Shown in pieces: positions 17,484 through 27,133 of a DNA stretch of 64,000 nt (within the stretch, counting starts at the first letter, position 1; every line of letters starts with the position of its first letter). The DNA is from Propioniciclava coleopterorum (lineage in GTDB: Bacteria; Actinomycetota; Actinomycetes; Propionibacteriales; Propionibacteriaceae): positions 1,754,722-1,818,721 of the forward strand of contig NZ_CP049865.1 in assembly GCF_011393335.1 (NCBI RefSeq). The letters run 5' to 3'. The translations under genes and the position numbers were made by a program. The notes beneath the pieces are model-generated. The model saw nothing but the letters and a program-made list of their open reading frames with translations. It made no database searches and was not told the origin of the DNA.

Positions 17484-20191
17484 ATGAGCCGCCCCCCGCG
17501 TCACGTCGCCCGCGCGTCGCCCACCCGGGGCGCGGCGCTGGCCCACGCCGCGCGGGAGCTGCGGCAGCACCCGGCGCGGTACGCGGCCATGCTGCTGGCG
17601 GTCGTGGTGTCGGTCACGTTCCTGGCGGCGAGCCAGGTCGTGCTGGCCACCGAGTCCCACGCACTGGCGGCCCGCAGCGTCCTGTACGCGTCCCGGGCGG
17701 ACGTGATTGTGGACACCTACGTCTGGAACTGGGGCGGGGCCGTCGCGCAGCGCGACGGCGCCCTGAGCGTGGCCGAGACCGCGCTGAAGGCGGACCCCGC
17801 GGTGGTCGTGGTCGAGCCCTTCAGCCAGGTGCGCGGCGAACTCGTCAACGGCGAGAGGGTCGCGGGGGTCATGCTCACCTCGGCGTTGAGCAGCCCCGCT
17901 CTGCGCTGGGCCGAGCCGGTCGAGGGACGCCTGCCGGACGGCCCCGGCGAGACGCTCCTGGCCCAGGAGACCGCCGCGCAGCTCGGGCTGCGGGTGGGCG
18001 ATCCCGTCCAGCTCAACATCGTCGGGGCGGCGCCGCTGACGGTCGTCGGGCTGACCCGCGAGCGCGGCTACGGGACGCCGCCCGCCTACGTGCCCGCCTC
18101 CACGATCGCCGAGGCCGGGAAGGCGCTGCCGCCGGCCGACCCCCGCGTCATCATCAACCCCCGGGACGCCGCGGAGAAGACCCCCGGCTCTTCCGGCGGC
18201 ACCGTCGGCGTCCGGCTGCTGGTCCGTACCGCCGACCCGTCCCAGGCGCCGGCCGTGGCCGCTGACGTCGCCGACGCGCTCTACGCGGCCGGGCACCTGC
18301 GCGTCGTCGCGGAGGCGAAGCTCGCCTCGACGGTCCGCGCCCAGGCCGCCGAGGCGGAGGGACGCTCGGAGTCGGCGACGCCGCTGCTCGTGACGGCCGC
18401 GGCGGGGGTCGCGCTGCTCGTGGGCGCCCTCATCATCGGCAACACGCTCACCATCCTGCTGACCCAGCGGCGGCGGTCCATCGGGCTGCTGCGGGCGGTG
18501 GGGGCCACCCGCCGCCAGGTGCTGGAGCGGGTGCTGGCCGAGGCCGTGCTGCTCGGGGCGGTCGGCTCGCTGGTCGCCGTGCCGCTCGCGGTCGCTGCGG
18601 CGGCCGTCATCGCGGGGTGGGCGACCCACTCGCTCGACTTCGGGCTCGTGGTGCCGTGGGGCGCGGTGGCCGGCGCGGTCGGGCTGGGCTTCCTCATCAC
18701 CGTGGTGGCCGCTGTCGGCCCGGTGCTGCGGGTCACCCGGGTCTCGCCGCTCGAGGCGCTGCAGCCCGCCGTCCCGGTCAGCCGGGCGGCGGCGCACGCC
18801 CGGCGGCGCGCGCTGGCCTGCGCCCTCGTGGGCGCGCTGGGGCCGGGGCGCTGACGTGGGCGCTGCTCGCCGGCGGCGCGCCCGCCGACCGGCGCCTGTG
18901 GGTCGGGCTCGCGGGCGGCCTCCTCGCCGCCGGCGCGGGCCTCGTCGCGACGCCGCTGTACGTGCCCGCCCTGATGCGGCTGGTCGCCGCCCCGCTCACC
19001 CGCCGCAGCCCGCTCGCGCGCGTCGCCGTCGCGGACGCCACCCGGAACCCCGGGCGCGTCGGGGCGGCGGCGTCCGCGCTCCTCGTCGCGGTCGGGCTGA
19101 TCGTCGTCGTCCAGGTCACCGTGGCGGGCGTGCGGGCCGCCGCGTTCGCCGAGATCGATCGGCGCTACCCGATCGACATCGCGCTGCAGTCCGCCGTCCG
19201 GGGCCCCGACCTGATGAACCCCAACGGCAGCGGGCCGGAAACGTACCGCGACGCGAGCGGACGCCTCATCGGCTTCCAGCCCGACGCCCTCGACATCGTC
19301 CGCGCCACTCCCGGGGTCGCGAGCGCGGTGATGGTCCCGATGAGCGACACGGCCCTCGCGATCACCGGCACGAACACGGTCGGCGAGTATCCCGTCGCGC
19401 CCCTCACCCCCGAGGCGGCGGCGGCCCTCCGGAGCCCCCTCACCCTGGAGCGGGGCGAGGTGGGGTTCCCCACCGACGCCATGGCGGACCTGCGCGGCGA
19501 CGTCGGGACGCGGGTCCAGATCATCCTCATGGTCGGGGAGTACCAGAACCTCACGATGGTGCGCGCCGACGTCGGGCCGGACGTCCTCGTCGTCCGGCCC
19601 GAGACGTTCGCCGCGATGCAGACCCCCACCCGCGACGGCCTCATCCTCGTCACGCTCACCGACCCCGACGACGGCGACTCGGTCGGGGACACGCTGCGGG
19701 CGCGCCTCACCCAGGCGAACCCCGGGATGGCGCTGGGCGGCAGCGCCGAGCAGAAGGCGGCCCTGCGCGCCGTCCTCAACGACCTGACGGCCGTCATCAC
19801 CGGGCTGCTCGGCGTCGCCGCGCTGGTCGCGATGATCGGCGTCGGCAACACCCTGAGCCTGTCGGTGATCGAGCGCACGCGGGAGCATGCGCTGCTCCGC
19901 GCGCTGGGGGTCACCCGGGGCGGGCTGAAGCGGATGCTGCTGGTCGAGTCGGTGCTGCTCGCCGTCATCGCCGTCGTGATCGGGGTGGCCGCGGGCGTCG
20001 GGCTGGGGTGGGCGGCGGCGCGGCTGATCGCGGACAGCCTCGCCCTGCCCGCACCGCCGCTCACCCTGGACGCCGCCCCGCTCGCGATCACCGCCGCGGT
20101 GGTGCTGGTGGCCGGGGCGCTGGCGTCCGTGCTGCCCGGACGCCGCGCCGCGAGCACCGCGCCCGTGGAGGCGCTCGCCGATGTCGGCTAG
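17484..20191 (+). CDS. FtsX-like ABC transporter permease (apparent frameshift)
   Basis: Permease of the MacB/FtsX superfamily, 902 residues after adding one base at the G run 18839-18842. It has an N-terminal helix, a large extracellular domain (about 60-270), three helices with the FtsX signature (RRRSIGLLRAVGATRRQVLERV), two central helices, a second extracellular domain and a terminal set of three helices (RTREHALLRALGVTRGGLKRM). This duplicated 10-helix plan is usual for actinobacterial exporters. The ATPase gene follows by 15 bp. Substrate unknown: lipoproteins, lipids or antimicrobial peptides are typical for the family. Confidence 0.88.
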
Positions 20192-20206
20192 ATCAAGGAG
20201 GCAGCC

Positions 20207-21043
20207 ATGACCGAGCCCGTTCCCAGCCGCGCGCTGCCGGACGACGGGGCGGTGCGTCCGGTGGTCGCGCCGCGGCATGCGCGGAGGAGCGCCGCGCCGC
20301 GGCACGCCGAACGGGACGCCTCCCCGCGCCGCGCCATCGCGCCGGGCACGCCTCCGCCCGCCGTCGAGGCGCGCGCTCTGCGGAAGGTCTACGGGGAGGG
20401 CGACACGGCGGTCGAGGCGCTGCGCGGCGTCGACGTCTCCTTCGCCCGGGGCACCTTCACCGCCGTCATGGGGGCGTCCGGGTCGGGGAAGTCGACGCTG
20501 ATGCACTGCCTCGCGGGGCTCGATCGGGCCAGCGCGGGCTCGGTGAGCATCGGCGGCGTGGAGCTGGGCACCCTCGGCGACGACGACCTGACCCGGCTGC
20601 GGCGCGACAAGGTGGGGTTCGTCTTCCAAGCGTTCAACCTGCTCCCGACGCTCACGGCCGCGCAGAACATCACCCTGCCGCTGGAGTTGGCCGGCCGCCG
20701 CGTCGACCCGGACGCCCTCGCGGCCGTCGTCGACCAGCTGGGCCTGGCCGACCGCGTCGACCACCGGCCCTCGGAACTCTCGGGCGGGCAGCAGCAGCGC
20801 GTCGCCATCGCCCGGGCGCTGATCGCCCGGCCCGACGTGGTCTTCGCCGACGAGCCCACCGGGGCGCTGGATTCGGTCACCGGGCATGCCCTGCTCGCCG
20901 AGCTTCGCCGCGCCGTGGACGAGGACGGCCAGACGATCATCATGGTCACCCACGACCCGGCGGCGGCCGCGTACGCGCACCGGCGCCTCACGCTGGCCGA
21001 CGGCCTGCTGGTGGGGGACGACGCCGGGGCGGCGTCCGTGTAG
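20207..21043 (+). CDS. ABC transporter ATP-binding protein (MacB/LolD type)
   Basis: 278-residue ATPase partner of the FtsX-like permease before it. Walker A GASGSGKST, Q loop FVFQAFNLLPTLTA, signature LSGGQQQRVAIARAL, Walker B VVFADEPTGALD and the switch His in VTHDP are all intact. An unusual N-terminal ~45 residues are basic and low in complexity (many Arg/His/Ala), ahead of the core that begins VEARALRKVYGEG. ATG 20207 has AAGGAGG about 6 nt upstream, and the spacing to the permease gene suggests one operon. Confidence 0.93.
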   Translation: MTEPVPSRALPDDGAVRPVVAPRHARRSAAPRHAERDASPRRAIAPGTPPPAVEARALRKVYGEGDTAVEALRGVDVSFARGTFTAVMGASGSGKSTLMHCLAGLDRASAGSVSIGGVELGTLGDDDLTRLRRDKVGFVFQAFNLLPTLTAAQNITLPLELAGRRVDPDALAAVVDQLGLADRVDHRPSELSGGQQQRVAIARALIARPDVVFADEPTGALDSVTGHALLAELRRAVDEDGQTIIMVTHDPAAAAYAHRRLTLADGLLVGDDAGAASV

Positions 21044-21089
21044 TGTGCGGAGCACCCATCGCCCGAGCACGGAGGCACCGGCCCAGCCC

Positions 21090-22034
21090 ATGAACGAGAT
21101 CGCGGTTTTCGCCGGCAGCGCCGGCGTGGAGTTCGCCCACCAGATGTGTGCCGAGCTCGGGGTCGAGCTCAAGCCGTCCCGGATCCAGCGGTTCGCCAAC
21201 GACTGCCTCGAGGCGCAGCTGCTCACCAACTGCCGCCAGCGCGACGTGTTCATCGTGCAGCCGCTGGTCGCCCCGGTGCAGGAGAACCTGATGGAGCTGC
21301 TGATGATGATCGACGCGGCGCGCGGCGCCTCCGCCGGACGCATCACCGCCGTCATCCCGCACTACTCCTACGCGCGCTCCGACAAGAAGGACGCCCCCCG
21401 GATCTCGATCGGCGGCCGGCTCGTGGCGGACCTGCTGAAGGCGTCCGGCGCCGACCGCGTCCTCACGATGACGCTGCACTCGCCCCAGGTGCAGGCGTTC
21501 TTCCGGATCCCGGTCGACCAGCTCCACGCCCTCAACGAGATGGCCGAGCACTTCCGCCGCGAGGACCTGTCCAACACCATCGTGGTGTCGCCGGACCTGG
21601 GCAACGCCAAGGTCGCCACCACCTTCTCCCGGATGCTCGGCACGCCGGTCGCGGCCGGCGCCAAGCAGCGCTTCGAGAACGACCAGGTGCGGATCACGAG
21701 CATCATCGGCGACGTCCACGGCCGCGACGTCATCGTGCTGGACGACGAGATCGCCAACGGCTCGACCATCCTGGAGGTGCTGCGGCTGCTCCGCGAGGAG
21801 GGCGCCGGGAGCGTCAAGGTGGCGTGCACGCACGGCATCTTCTCCAACGGGGCGGTGCAGCGGATCGCGGCCGACCCGAGCGTCACCGAGATCGTGTGCA
21901 CCAACACGGTGCCCATCGCTGAGTCCAAGCACGACCCGAAGCTGACGATCCTCACCGTCGCGCCCGCGTTCGCCAAGGCGATCCACCACATCCACACCGG
22001 CGAGTCGGTCAGCGCGCTGTTCAACGCGCCGTAG
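21090..22034 (+). CDS. Ribose-phosphate pyrophosphokinase paralogue
   Basis: 314 residues alignable along the whole length with PRPP synthetase, which makes PRPP from ribose 5-phosphate and ATP. The family frame NLMELLMMIDA, RITAVIPHYSYARSDKK, GADRVLTMTLHSPQVQAFF and VVSPDLGNAK is clear. Two sites depart from the usual Prs: the early FSDGE-type segment is FANDCLE, and the PRPP loop reads VLDDEIANGST instead of VDDxxDTGGT. That makes a specialised or regulatory paralogue possible. ATG 21090 has GGAGG about 14 nt upstream, rather far. It follows the ABC pair but need not share its function. Confidence 0.82.
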   Translation: MNEIAVFAGSAGVEFAHQMCAELGVELKPSRIQRFANDCLEAQLLTNCRQRDVFIVQPLVAPVQENLMELLMMIDAARGASAGRITAVIPHYSYARSDKKDAPRISIGGRLVADLLKASGADRVLTMTLHSPQVQAFFRIPVDQLHALNEMAEHFRREDLSNTIVVSPDLGNAKVATTFSRMLGTPVAAGAKQRFENDQVRITSIIGDVHGRDVIVLDDEIANGSTILEVLRLLREEGAGSVKVACTHGIFSNGAVQRIAADPSVTEIVCTNTVPIAESKHDPKLTILTVAPAFAKAIHHIHTGESVSALFNAP

Positions 22035-22135
22035 GACGGTCGCGGTCGGGGCCCCCGGCCCGTGCCTCGCATGACCCGTCCGCCTGACGACGCGGGGCTG
22101 CCGCGCCCGCGCGCCCGGCTCCTACGATGGGGGCC

Positions 22136-23164
22136 ATGACGCGCGAACCCCTGACCCTGGTCGGCAACGCCAAGGGCGGCACCATCAGCGTGCTGCGGCT
22201 GCACGAGGGCGAACTCGTCCCCCTGCTCACCAACTCGGTGGGGGCGGGGTGCAGCACCTTCGCGGTGGACGCCGCGCGCGGGCTGGTCTACAGCGCCACC
22301 ACCGCGCCGACGCCCGCAATCATCACGCTCACCCTCGATGCGGCCACCGGCGAACTCGCCGAGATCGCCCGCACCGACATCCCGGACGCCCTGGCGTACC
22401 TGACCCTGTCCCGCGAGGGGACGCTGCTGCTCGGCGCCTCCTACCACGGCGGCTGGGGCGCGGTCTGGCCCATCACCGAGGGCACCGTGGGGGAGGCGAC
22501 GGCGCGGGTCGAGTACGCCAACCTGCACTGCGTCATCACCGACCCCGCCGGCCTGCACGCCTACTTCGTCTCGCTCGGGGCCGGGCTGATCGCCCAGTAC
22601 GAGCTGGACGCCGACGGCCGGCTCGCGCCGCTGTCCCCCTCGACCGTCGCGGCGCCCGAGGGTTCGGGGCCGCGCCACCTGATCCTGGGCGGTGCGGGCA
22701 CCGACGCCTACCTCGTCACCGAGTACTCCGGCGAGGTCATCCGCTACGCCCGCGACCGCTCCTCCGGCGTCCTGACGGCGCAGGAGGTGCTGGAGGTGTT
22801 CGATCCGACGATCGGGCTGAAGCACAGCCGCTTCGGTGCCGACCCGCGCGCCGAGCACCTGATCTGGGGCGCCGACCTGCACCTGGCCCGCGACGAGCGG
22901 TACCTGCTGGCGTCCGAGCGCTCGGGCAGCACCGTCGCCACCGTCGAACTCGACGAGGGCGGCGTCCTGGGGCGGGTCGTGGCCCTGTGGTCGACCGAGC
23001 AGCAGCCCCGCGGCTTCGGCGTGGCCCCCGACGGCGTCGCGGTCGTGGTGGCCGGCGAGGCGTCCGGGGCCGTGGCGCTGGGGACGGTCGACCCCGACGG
23101 GTCGGTGACGCCGCGGCAGCGGGTCGAGACCGGCGCCGGCCCGAACTGGGTCCGGTTCGCCTGA
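22136..23164 (+). CDS. Lactonase-family beta-propeller protein (6-phosphogluconolactonase type)
   Basis: 342 residues, a seven-bladed propeller of the YbhE/Pgl lactonase family, in which members hydrolyse 6-phosphogluconolactone or related lactones. Family landmarks are GPRHL in the middle (GSGPRHLILG), the repeating blade ends, and QQPRGFGVAPDG near the C-terminus. No signal peptide. ATG 22136 follows a TACGAT box (22123-22128) by 7 nt, suggesting a leaderless transcript; ATG 22127 is an alternative. Its stop lies inside a palindrome shared with the convergent gene. Confidence 0.82.
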   Translation: MTREPLTLVGNAKGGTISVLRLHEGELVPLLTNSVGAGCSTFAVDAARGLVYSATTAPTPAIITLTLDAATGELAEIARTDIPDALAYLTLSREGTLLLGASYHGGWGAVWPITEGTVGEATARVEYANLHCVITDPAGLHAYFVSLGAGLIAQYELDADGRLAPLSPSTVAAPEGSGPRHLILGGAGTDAYLVTEYSGEVIRYARDRSSGVLTAQEVLEVFDPTIGLKHSRFGADPRAEHLIWGADLHLARDERYLLASERSGSTVATVELDEGGVLGRVVALWSTEQQPRGFGVAPDGVAVVVAGEASGAVALGTVDPDGSVTPRQRVETGAGPNWVRFA

Positions 23165-23175
23165 GCCGGGCTCAG
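23161..23175. terminator. Palindrome spanning two convergent stop codons
   Basis: CTGAGCC-G-GGCTCAG, a perfect 7-bp stem. It contains the TGA of the lactonase gene (23162-23164) and the stop of the NUDIX-like gene on the other strand (23172-23174). It is short, so only a weak terminator. Confidence 0.35.
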
Positions 23176-24026
23176 TCGAGGTCGGTCTCGAGGTTGCCCG
23201 CCCGGTGCAGCGCGGCCTCGGCGTGCGCGGCGCCGTTGGCGCGGCCCTCGGCGGCACCGCCCTGGGGGTGCAGCGCGTGCGGGTGCAGGCCGTTCGCGCG
23301 GGCCGGCGCTTCCTGACCGGGGGCGTCCTGGCCGGTGCCGCGGACGGCGGCTCCCTGGGGCGCGACGGTTCCGGCTTCGTGCGCGGCGCCGTTGAGCGCG
23401 GGGGCCCCGTGCCACTCCCACAGTGAGCCCGGCCGGCCGCGCCCCGCGACGACCTTGCGGCTGCTGACCCGCAGCCCGGCGATCCCGCCGAGGCGGCGGT
23501 TCAGGTTGCCCCGGTCCGGGGCGGCGCCGGCGAGCGACTCGGTCAGGGCCACCGCCTTGCTCACCGGGAACTCCGGCCCGGTGATCGCGCGGGTGAAGGC
23601 CTCGTTGCGCCACAGCCGGTCCACCAGCAGCGGGCGACCCACCTCCACCATCTGGTTGTGGTCGAACGCGAGCGTCGGGACGTCGTCGAAGGAGTGCCAT
23701 TCGACCGGCCCGGTCGCCTCGCCCTCCTCTGCGACGGCCCAGAGCACGACCGACAGCGTGGCGCCGCGCGGGTCGCGGTGCGGCTCGTCGAACACGGTCA
23801 ACTGGCCCTGGCCCCGCACGCCGAGGCCCACCTTGGTCCGAACGGCCCGCTCCGCGGCGTCCGCGAGGCGCTCGCCCTCCCACAGCGTCACCCCCGGCAG
23901 GGCCAGGTGGCCCGCGAAGGGGGCCGCGGAGCGGCGGACCAGGGCCAACTCCACGCGCCGCAGCGGCGCGTTGTAGCGGAGCGTGATGGCGTCGACCGAG
24001 ACGTTCGAGGTCGGTGGGCGATTCAT
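23172..24026 (-). CDS. NrtR-like NUDIX-fold transcriptional regulator
   Basis: 284 residues. An N-terminal NUDIX fold (about 8-145) has a decayed Nudix box: GVTLWEGERLADAAERAVRTKVGL lacks the REUxEE metal-binding residues, so hydrolysis is unlikely. It is followed by a winged helix (EFPVSKAVALTESLAGAAPDRGNLNRRL..) with the GRPGSLWEW ending typical of NrtR. NrtR proteins sense ADP-ribose-type ligands and control NAD or sugar metabolism genes. A His/Ala/Gly-rich tail of about 65 residues is extra. ATG 24026 has AAGGA 7 nt upstream. It is divergent from the aminotransferase at 24143. Confidence 0.85.
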   Translation of the reverse strand: MNRPPTSNVSVDAITLRYNAPLRRVELALVRRSAAPFAGHLALPGVTLWEGERLADAAERAVRTKVGLGVRGQGQLTVFDEPHRDPRGATLSVVLWAVAEEGEATGPVEWHSFDDVPTLAFDHNQMVEVGRPLLVDRLWRNEAFTRAITGPEFPVSKAVALTESLAGAAPDRGNLNRRLGGIAGLRVSSRKVVAGRGRPGSLWEWHGAPALNGAAHEAGTVAPQGAAVRGTGQDAPGQEAPARANGLHPHALHPQGGAAEGRANGAAHAEAALHRAGNLETDLD

Positions 24027-24142
24027 GTAAGCGTCCTTGCTCGGAACCGGATTCCCAACCCACACTAGCCCGGAGTGGTCGCCGGGGAGCGGAAAGGCGA
24101 ACGCCCGTTAGGCTGAGGGCCAACGGAAAGAAGGATCCTCCC

Positions 24143-25342
24143 ATGTCGCTGTTTTCCCGGGTAGAGCAGGCCCCGCCGGACGCCATTCTGGGCCTCACCG
24201 AGCAGTTCAAGGCCGACACCAACCCGCGCAAGGTGAACCTGGGCGTCGGGGTCTACCAGGACGCCACCGGGAAGCTGCCGCTGCTGCGCTGCGTGGCCGC
24301 CGCCGAGCAGCGCCTCGCCGCCACCCCGACCGCGAAGGGCTACCTCGCCATCGACGGCATCCCCACGTACGGCCGCGAGGTCAAGGAACTGGTCTTCGGC
24401 GCGGACTCGCCGCTGCTCGAGCAGGGCCGCGTCGTGACGGCGCAGGCGCTCGGCGGCACGGGGGCGCTGAAGCTGGGCGCGGACCTGATGCGTCAGGTCA
24501 CCCCGGACGCGACGGTGCTGATCTCGACGCCGAGCTGGGAGAACCACCTGGCGCTGTTCACGCGCGCCGGCTTCACCGTGGAGAAGTACCGCTACTACGA
24601 CGCCGCACGCAAGGGCGTCGACGTCGACGGCATGATCGAGGACCTGCGCGCCGCGGCGCCCGGCACGATCGTGGTGCTGCACGCCTGCTGCCACAACCCG
24701 ACCGGCTACGATCTGGCCCCCGCCGACTGGCAGCGCGTGATCGACGCGGTCGTCGAGGGCGGGCTGACCGCGTTCCTGGACATGGCCTACCAGGGCTTCA
24801 GCCAGGGCATCGAGGAGGACGGCGCCGTCGTGCGCGCGTTCGCCGAGCGGGTCCCGTCGTTCCTGGTGTCCACCTCGTTCAGCAAGAGCTTCTCGCTGTA
24901 CGGCGAGCGCGTGGGTGCCCTGTCGGTGGTGTGCTCCGACGCCGCCGAGGCGGCCCGCGTCCTGTCGCAGCTCAAGATCGTCATCCGCACCAACTACTCC
25001 AACCCGCCCACGCACGGCGCGGCGCTGGTCGAGACGGTCCTGGAGGACCCCGAACTGCGCGCCCAGTGGGTGGCCGAGCTCGGCGAGATGCGCGACCGGA
25101 TCAAGGCGATGCGCACCAAGCTCGTCGACGGCCTGGCGGCCGCCGGCGTCGAGGGGATGGGCTACATCACCGACCAGGTCGGCATGTTCAGCTTCTCGGG
25201 CCTGACCAAGGAGCAGATGCAGCGGCTGCGCGCCGAGTACGCCGTCTACGGCACCGACACCGGCCGGATCTGCGTTGCGGCCCTCAACGACGACAACGTC
25301 GCCTACGTCAGCGAGTCGATCGCGGCGGTGCTGCAGGGCTGA
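24143..25342 (+). CDS. Aspartate/aromatic amino acid aminotransferase
   Basis: PLP enzyme of aminotransferase subgroup I-alpha (AspC/TyrB type), 399 residues. Motifs are KVNLGVGVYQDATGKLPLL near the start, PSWENHLALF, LHACCHNPTG, the Tyr/Asp contact LDMAYQGF, the PLP lysine in STSFSKSFSLYGERVG, RTNYSNPP, and the substrate Arg in GRICVAALN. It moves amino groups between aspartate or aromatic amino acids and 2-oxoglutarate. ATG 24143 has AAAGAAGGA 8 nt upstream, and a TAGGCT box at about 24110 fits a short leader. Confidence 0.95.
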   Translation: MSLFSRVEQAPPDAILGLTEQFKADTNPRKVNLGVGVYQDATGKLPLLRCVAAAEQRLAATPTAKGYLAIDGIPTYGREVKELVFGADSPLLEQGRVVTAQALGGTGALKLGADLMRQVTPDATVLISTPSWENHLALFTRAGFTVEKYRYYDAARKGVDVDGMIEDLRAAAPGTIVVLHACCHNPTGYDLAPADWQRVIDAVVEGGLTAFLDMAYQGFSQGIEEDGAVVRAFAERVPSFLVSTSFSKSFSLYGERVGALSVVCSDAAEAARVLSQLKIVIRTNYSNPPTHGAALVETVLEDPELRAQWVAELGEMRDRIKAMRTKLVDGLAAAGVEGMGYITDQVGMFSFSGLTKEQMQRLRAEYAVYGTDTGRICVAALNDDNVAYVSESIAAVLQG

Positions 25343-25350
25343 CGCCTCCG

Positions 25351-25376
25351 GTGATCGGGGCGCCCGCCCCGATCAC
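25351..25376. terminator. Bidirectional terminator
   Basis: Perfect 12-bp stem GTGATCGGGGCG / CGCCCCGATCAC with a 2-nt centre, between the convergent aminotransferase and kinase-like genes. It overlaps the stop codon of the latter (25373-25375). Confidence 0.7.
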
Positions 25377-26344
25377 GGAGTGTGCCCGGCGTCAGGGCGG
25401 GGTTCCTCCAGCGGGGCCGCCGAGGGCGGCTGCGGCCGGGGGAAGTCCTCGACCGCGTACTTGAACGCCAGCACGATGACGTCGGCGGCGTGGTCGGCCG
25501 TGAACGACGCGGTGTTGACGATGAGGTCGAACGGCTGGGTCTGGGTCGGATCCCAGCGGTACAGGCGGCGGGCCAGGTCGGCGCGGACGCGATCCTCCCG
25601 CTCCTGCCGCTTGCGCGCCTGGTCCAGGGGGATGCCCGCCTGCGCCGCCGCGTAGGCGACCCGTGCGTCCGCGGGCCCGGTCAGCTTCACGTGCAGCGCC
25701 TTGGGTTCGCGGGCGAAGATCTTGGTGGCGTTGCGGCCGAGGATCACCGCGCCGCGCCCGGCCAACTCCAGCAGCGACTCGGTGTTCTCCGTGACGATCT
25801 CGTGGTCGGTGCGGGAGGCCAGATCCCACGTCAGGTCGGCGTCGGTGGGCATGGGGGTGAGGGAGCGCAGGAAGCGCTCGAAGAAGTTGGCCTCCGCGGC
25901 GTCGCGCTCGGCGGCCGCCTCGAAGGTCTCCGAGCTCACCGCCTGCCCGATGTAGGGGACGCCCAGCTGGGCGGCGACCCGCTGCCCGATCGCCTCGGCG
26001 CCGGCGCCGTACTGCTCGAAGATCGTCACCAAGGGGACGCCGAGGGTCTGCTTGGGCAGCCCCGCGCCGCCGCACGCGGCCGGGTGCAGCCGGAAGCGGG
26101 CCGCCTCGCCGTCGCCCTCGCGGGTCACCACCCCCATCGCCTCGAAGGTGGCCAGCGCGTGCGCGACCCCCTCGGCGGTCAGCCCCGGATCGTTGCCGAT
26201 CACCGCCGCGGTCAGTTCGGCCCGCGGGGCGGCGTCCGGGTGTTCGGCCAGGAAGACCAGGACGGCCCGCCGCGGGGCGGTCATCCGTTCGCCGCGGCCG
26301 CGCAGGCGCTGGCTCGTGTCGCTGATCAGTCGGTCGAGGTCCAT
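25373..26344 (-). CDS. Cytidylate-kinase-like protein with N-terminal winged-helix domain
   Basis: 323 residues in two parts. Residues ~1-95 look like a Fur-type winged helix (ERMTAPRRAVLVFLAEHPDAAPRAELTAAV..) but lack the Cys/His metal sites of real Fur proteins. Residues ~105-300 resemble the cytidylate-kinase-like family (VTIFEQYGAGAEAIGQRVAAQLGVPYIG.., GRNATKIFA, KLTGPADARVA, KRQEREDRVRADLARRLYRWDP, FDLIVNT). The family's P-loop position reads EQYGAGAEAI, so catalysis is uncertain. The fusion suggests a nucleotide- or phosphate-sensing regulator. It starts 4 bp downstream of the VanY gene's end on the same strand. Confidence 0.75.
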   Translation of the reverse strand: MDLDRLISDTSQRLRGRGERMTAPRRAVLVFLAEHPDAAPRAELTAAVIGNDPGLTAEGVAHALATFEAMGVVTREGDGEAARFRLHPAACGGAGLPKQTLGVPLVTIFEQYGAGAEAIGQRVAAQLGVPYIGQAVSSETFEAAAERDAAEANFFERFLRSLTPMPTDADLTWDLASRTDHEIVTENTESLLELAGRGAVILGRNATKIFAREPKALHVKLTGPADARVAYAAAQAGIPLDQARKRQEREDRVRADLARRLYRWDPTQTQPFDLIVNTASFTADHAADVIVLAFKYAVEDFPRPQPPSAAPLEEPRPDAGHTP

Positions 26345-26347
26345 GGC

Positions 26348-27078
26348 TCAGGCTAACCCGAGATATTCCTCGAGGGTCAAGGATGAGTCCGGACCGAACG
26401 CCGCCGCCACCTCGACGCCGACCCAGCGCAGGTGCCAGGACTCCCACGCGTACCCCGTGATGTCGGTCTTGCCGTCGGGGTAGCGGACGATGAAACCGTG
26501 CTCGAAGGCGTGCTTGGCCAGCCAGGCGGCGTGCGGCGTGCGGGCGAACGCCGAGCCGCGGTTCCGCCCGTCCCAGGCGTCCAGCGACAGGCCCGTCTGG
26601 TGCTCCGAGGCCCCCGGTTCGGCGTAGTACCGCCGCGCCGTGGCCTCGGGATAGGTGCGCATCGCCTTGTCGAAGCTGGCCTTCTGGGTCGCGAAGCTGC
26701 GGTAGCCCGACCGGATGCTCATGGTCAGCCCGTCCGCCTTCGCGGCCGCGGCGAGCCGGCCGAACCCCGCCGTGGCGTCGGGATGCAGCCCGTTGCTGCG
26801 GCCGGCCCAGTCCGGGACGTAGCCCGCCGAGACGCGGTGGGTCTTGCTCACCACGACGAGGCCCTGGACGGTGTACGGCGTGGCCAGCGCCGGCCCCGTC
26901 CGGTCGTCCGGCGGAGGCGTGGGCCGCGTCGGCGTGGGGGTCGGGGTGGGGGTGCTCGGCGCGGGGAGGCCGGCTCGAGCGCCGGCCCGGCCGTCCCGGG
27001 CGGGGGAGCGGGCGCGGGGGTGGTGCAGCCGGCGAGCAGCAGCGCGCCGCCCGCGGCCAGGAACGATCGCCTTTTCAC
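26348..27078 (-). CDS. VanY-type D-alanyl-D-alanine carboxypeptidase lipoprotein (apparent frameshift)
   Basis: Lipoprotein of about 243 residues after adding one base at the G run 26963-26966 (plus strand). It has a signal with lipobox LLLAGC, a Pro/Thr-rich linker, then the VanY/DacB peptidase domain: SGYRSFATQ, the His in SEHQTGLSLD with Asp two positions later, and the C-terminal ESWHLRWVG. It trims the terminal D-Ala of peptidoglycan stems outside the membrane. Without the added base the signal peptide and the enzyme are in different frames. It is divergent from the radical SAM gene, and their shared promoter region holds a TACTAC-N8-GTAGTA palindrome. Confidence 0.85.
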
Positions 27079-27102
27079 CCGTGCAGTCTAGGAGCGCCCC
27101 TG

Positions 27103-27126
27103 TACTACTGGGTGTCGTAGTAATGT
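27103..27126. promoter_or_regulatory. Operator-like palindrome over the radical SAM promoter
   Basis: TACTAC-TGGGTGTC-GTAGTA (27103-27122) overlaps the first bases of a TAATGT -10 box (27121-27126), 7 nt before the ATG at 27134. TACTAC/GTAGTA half-sites resemble those of BlaI/MecI/CopY-type repressors, whose genes are not in this window. A neighbouring cell-wall carboxypeptidase would suit such control, which is inference. Confidence 0.5.
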
Positions 27127-27133
27127 CGTGGAC

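Noticed and set aside
17484-21043. This FtsX/ATPase pair as part of the lanthipeptide cluster
   Set aside because: It lies 24 kb away with unrelated genes between and no TTCAC-N3-CGGCCA box upstream.
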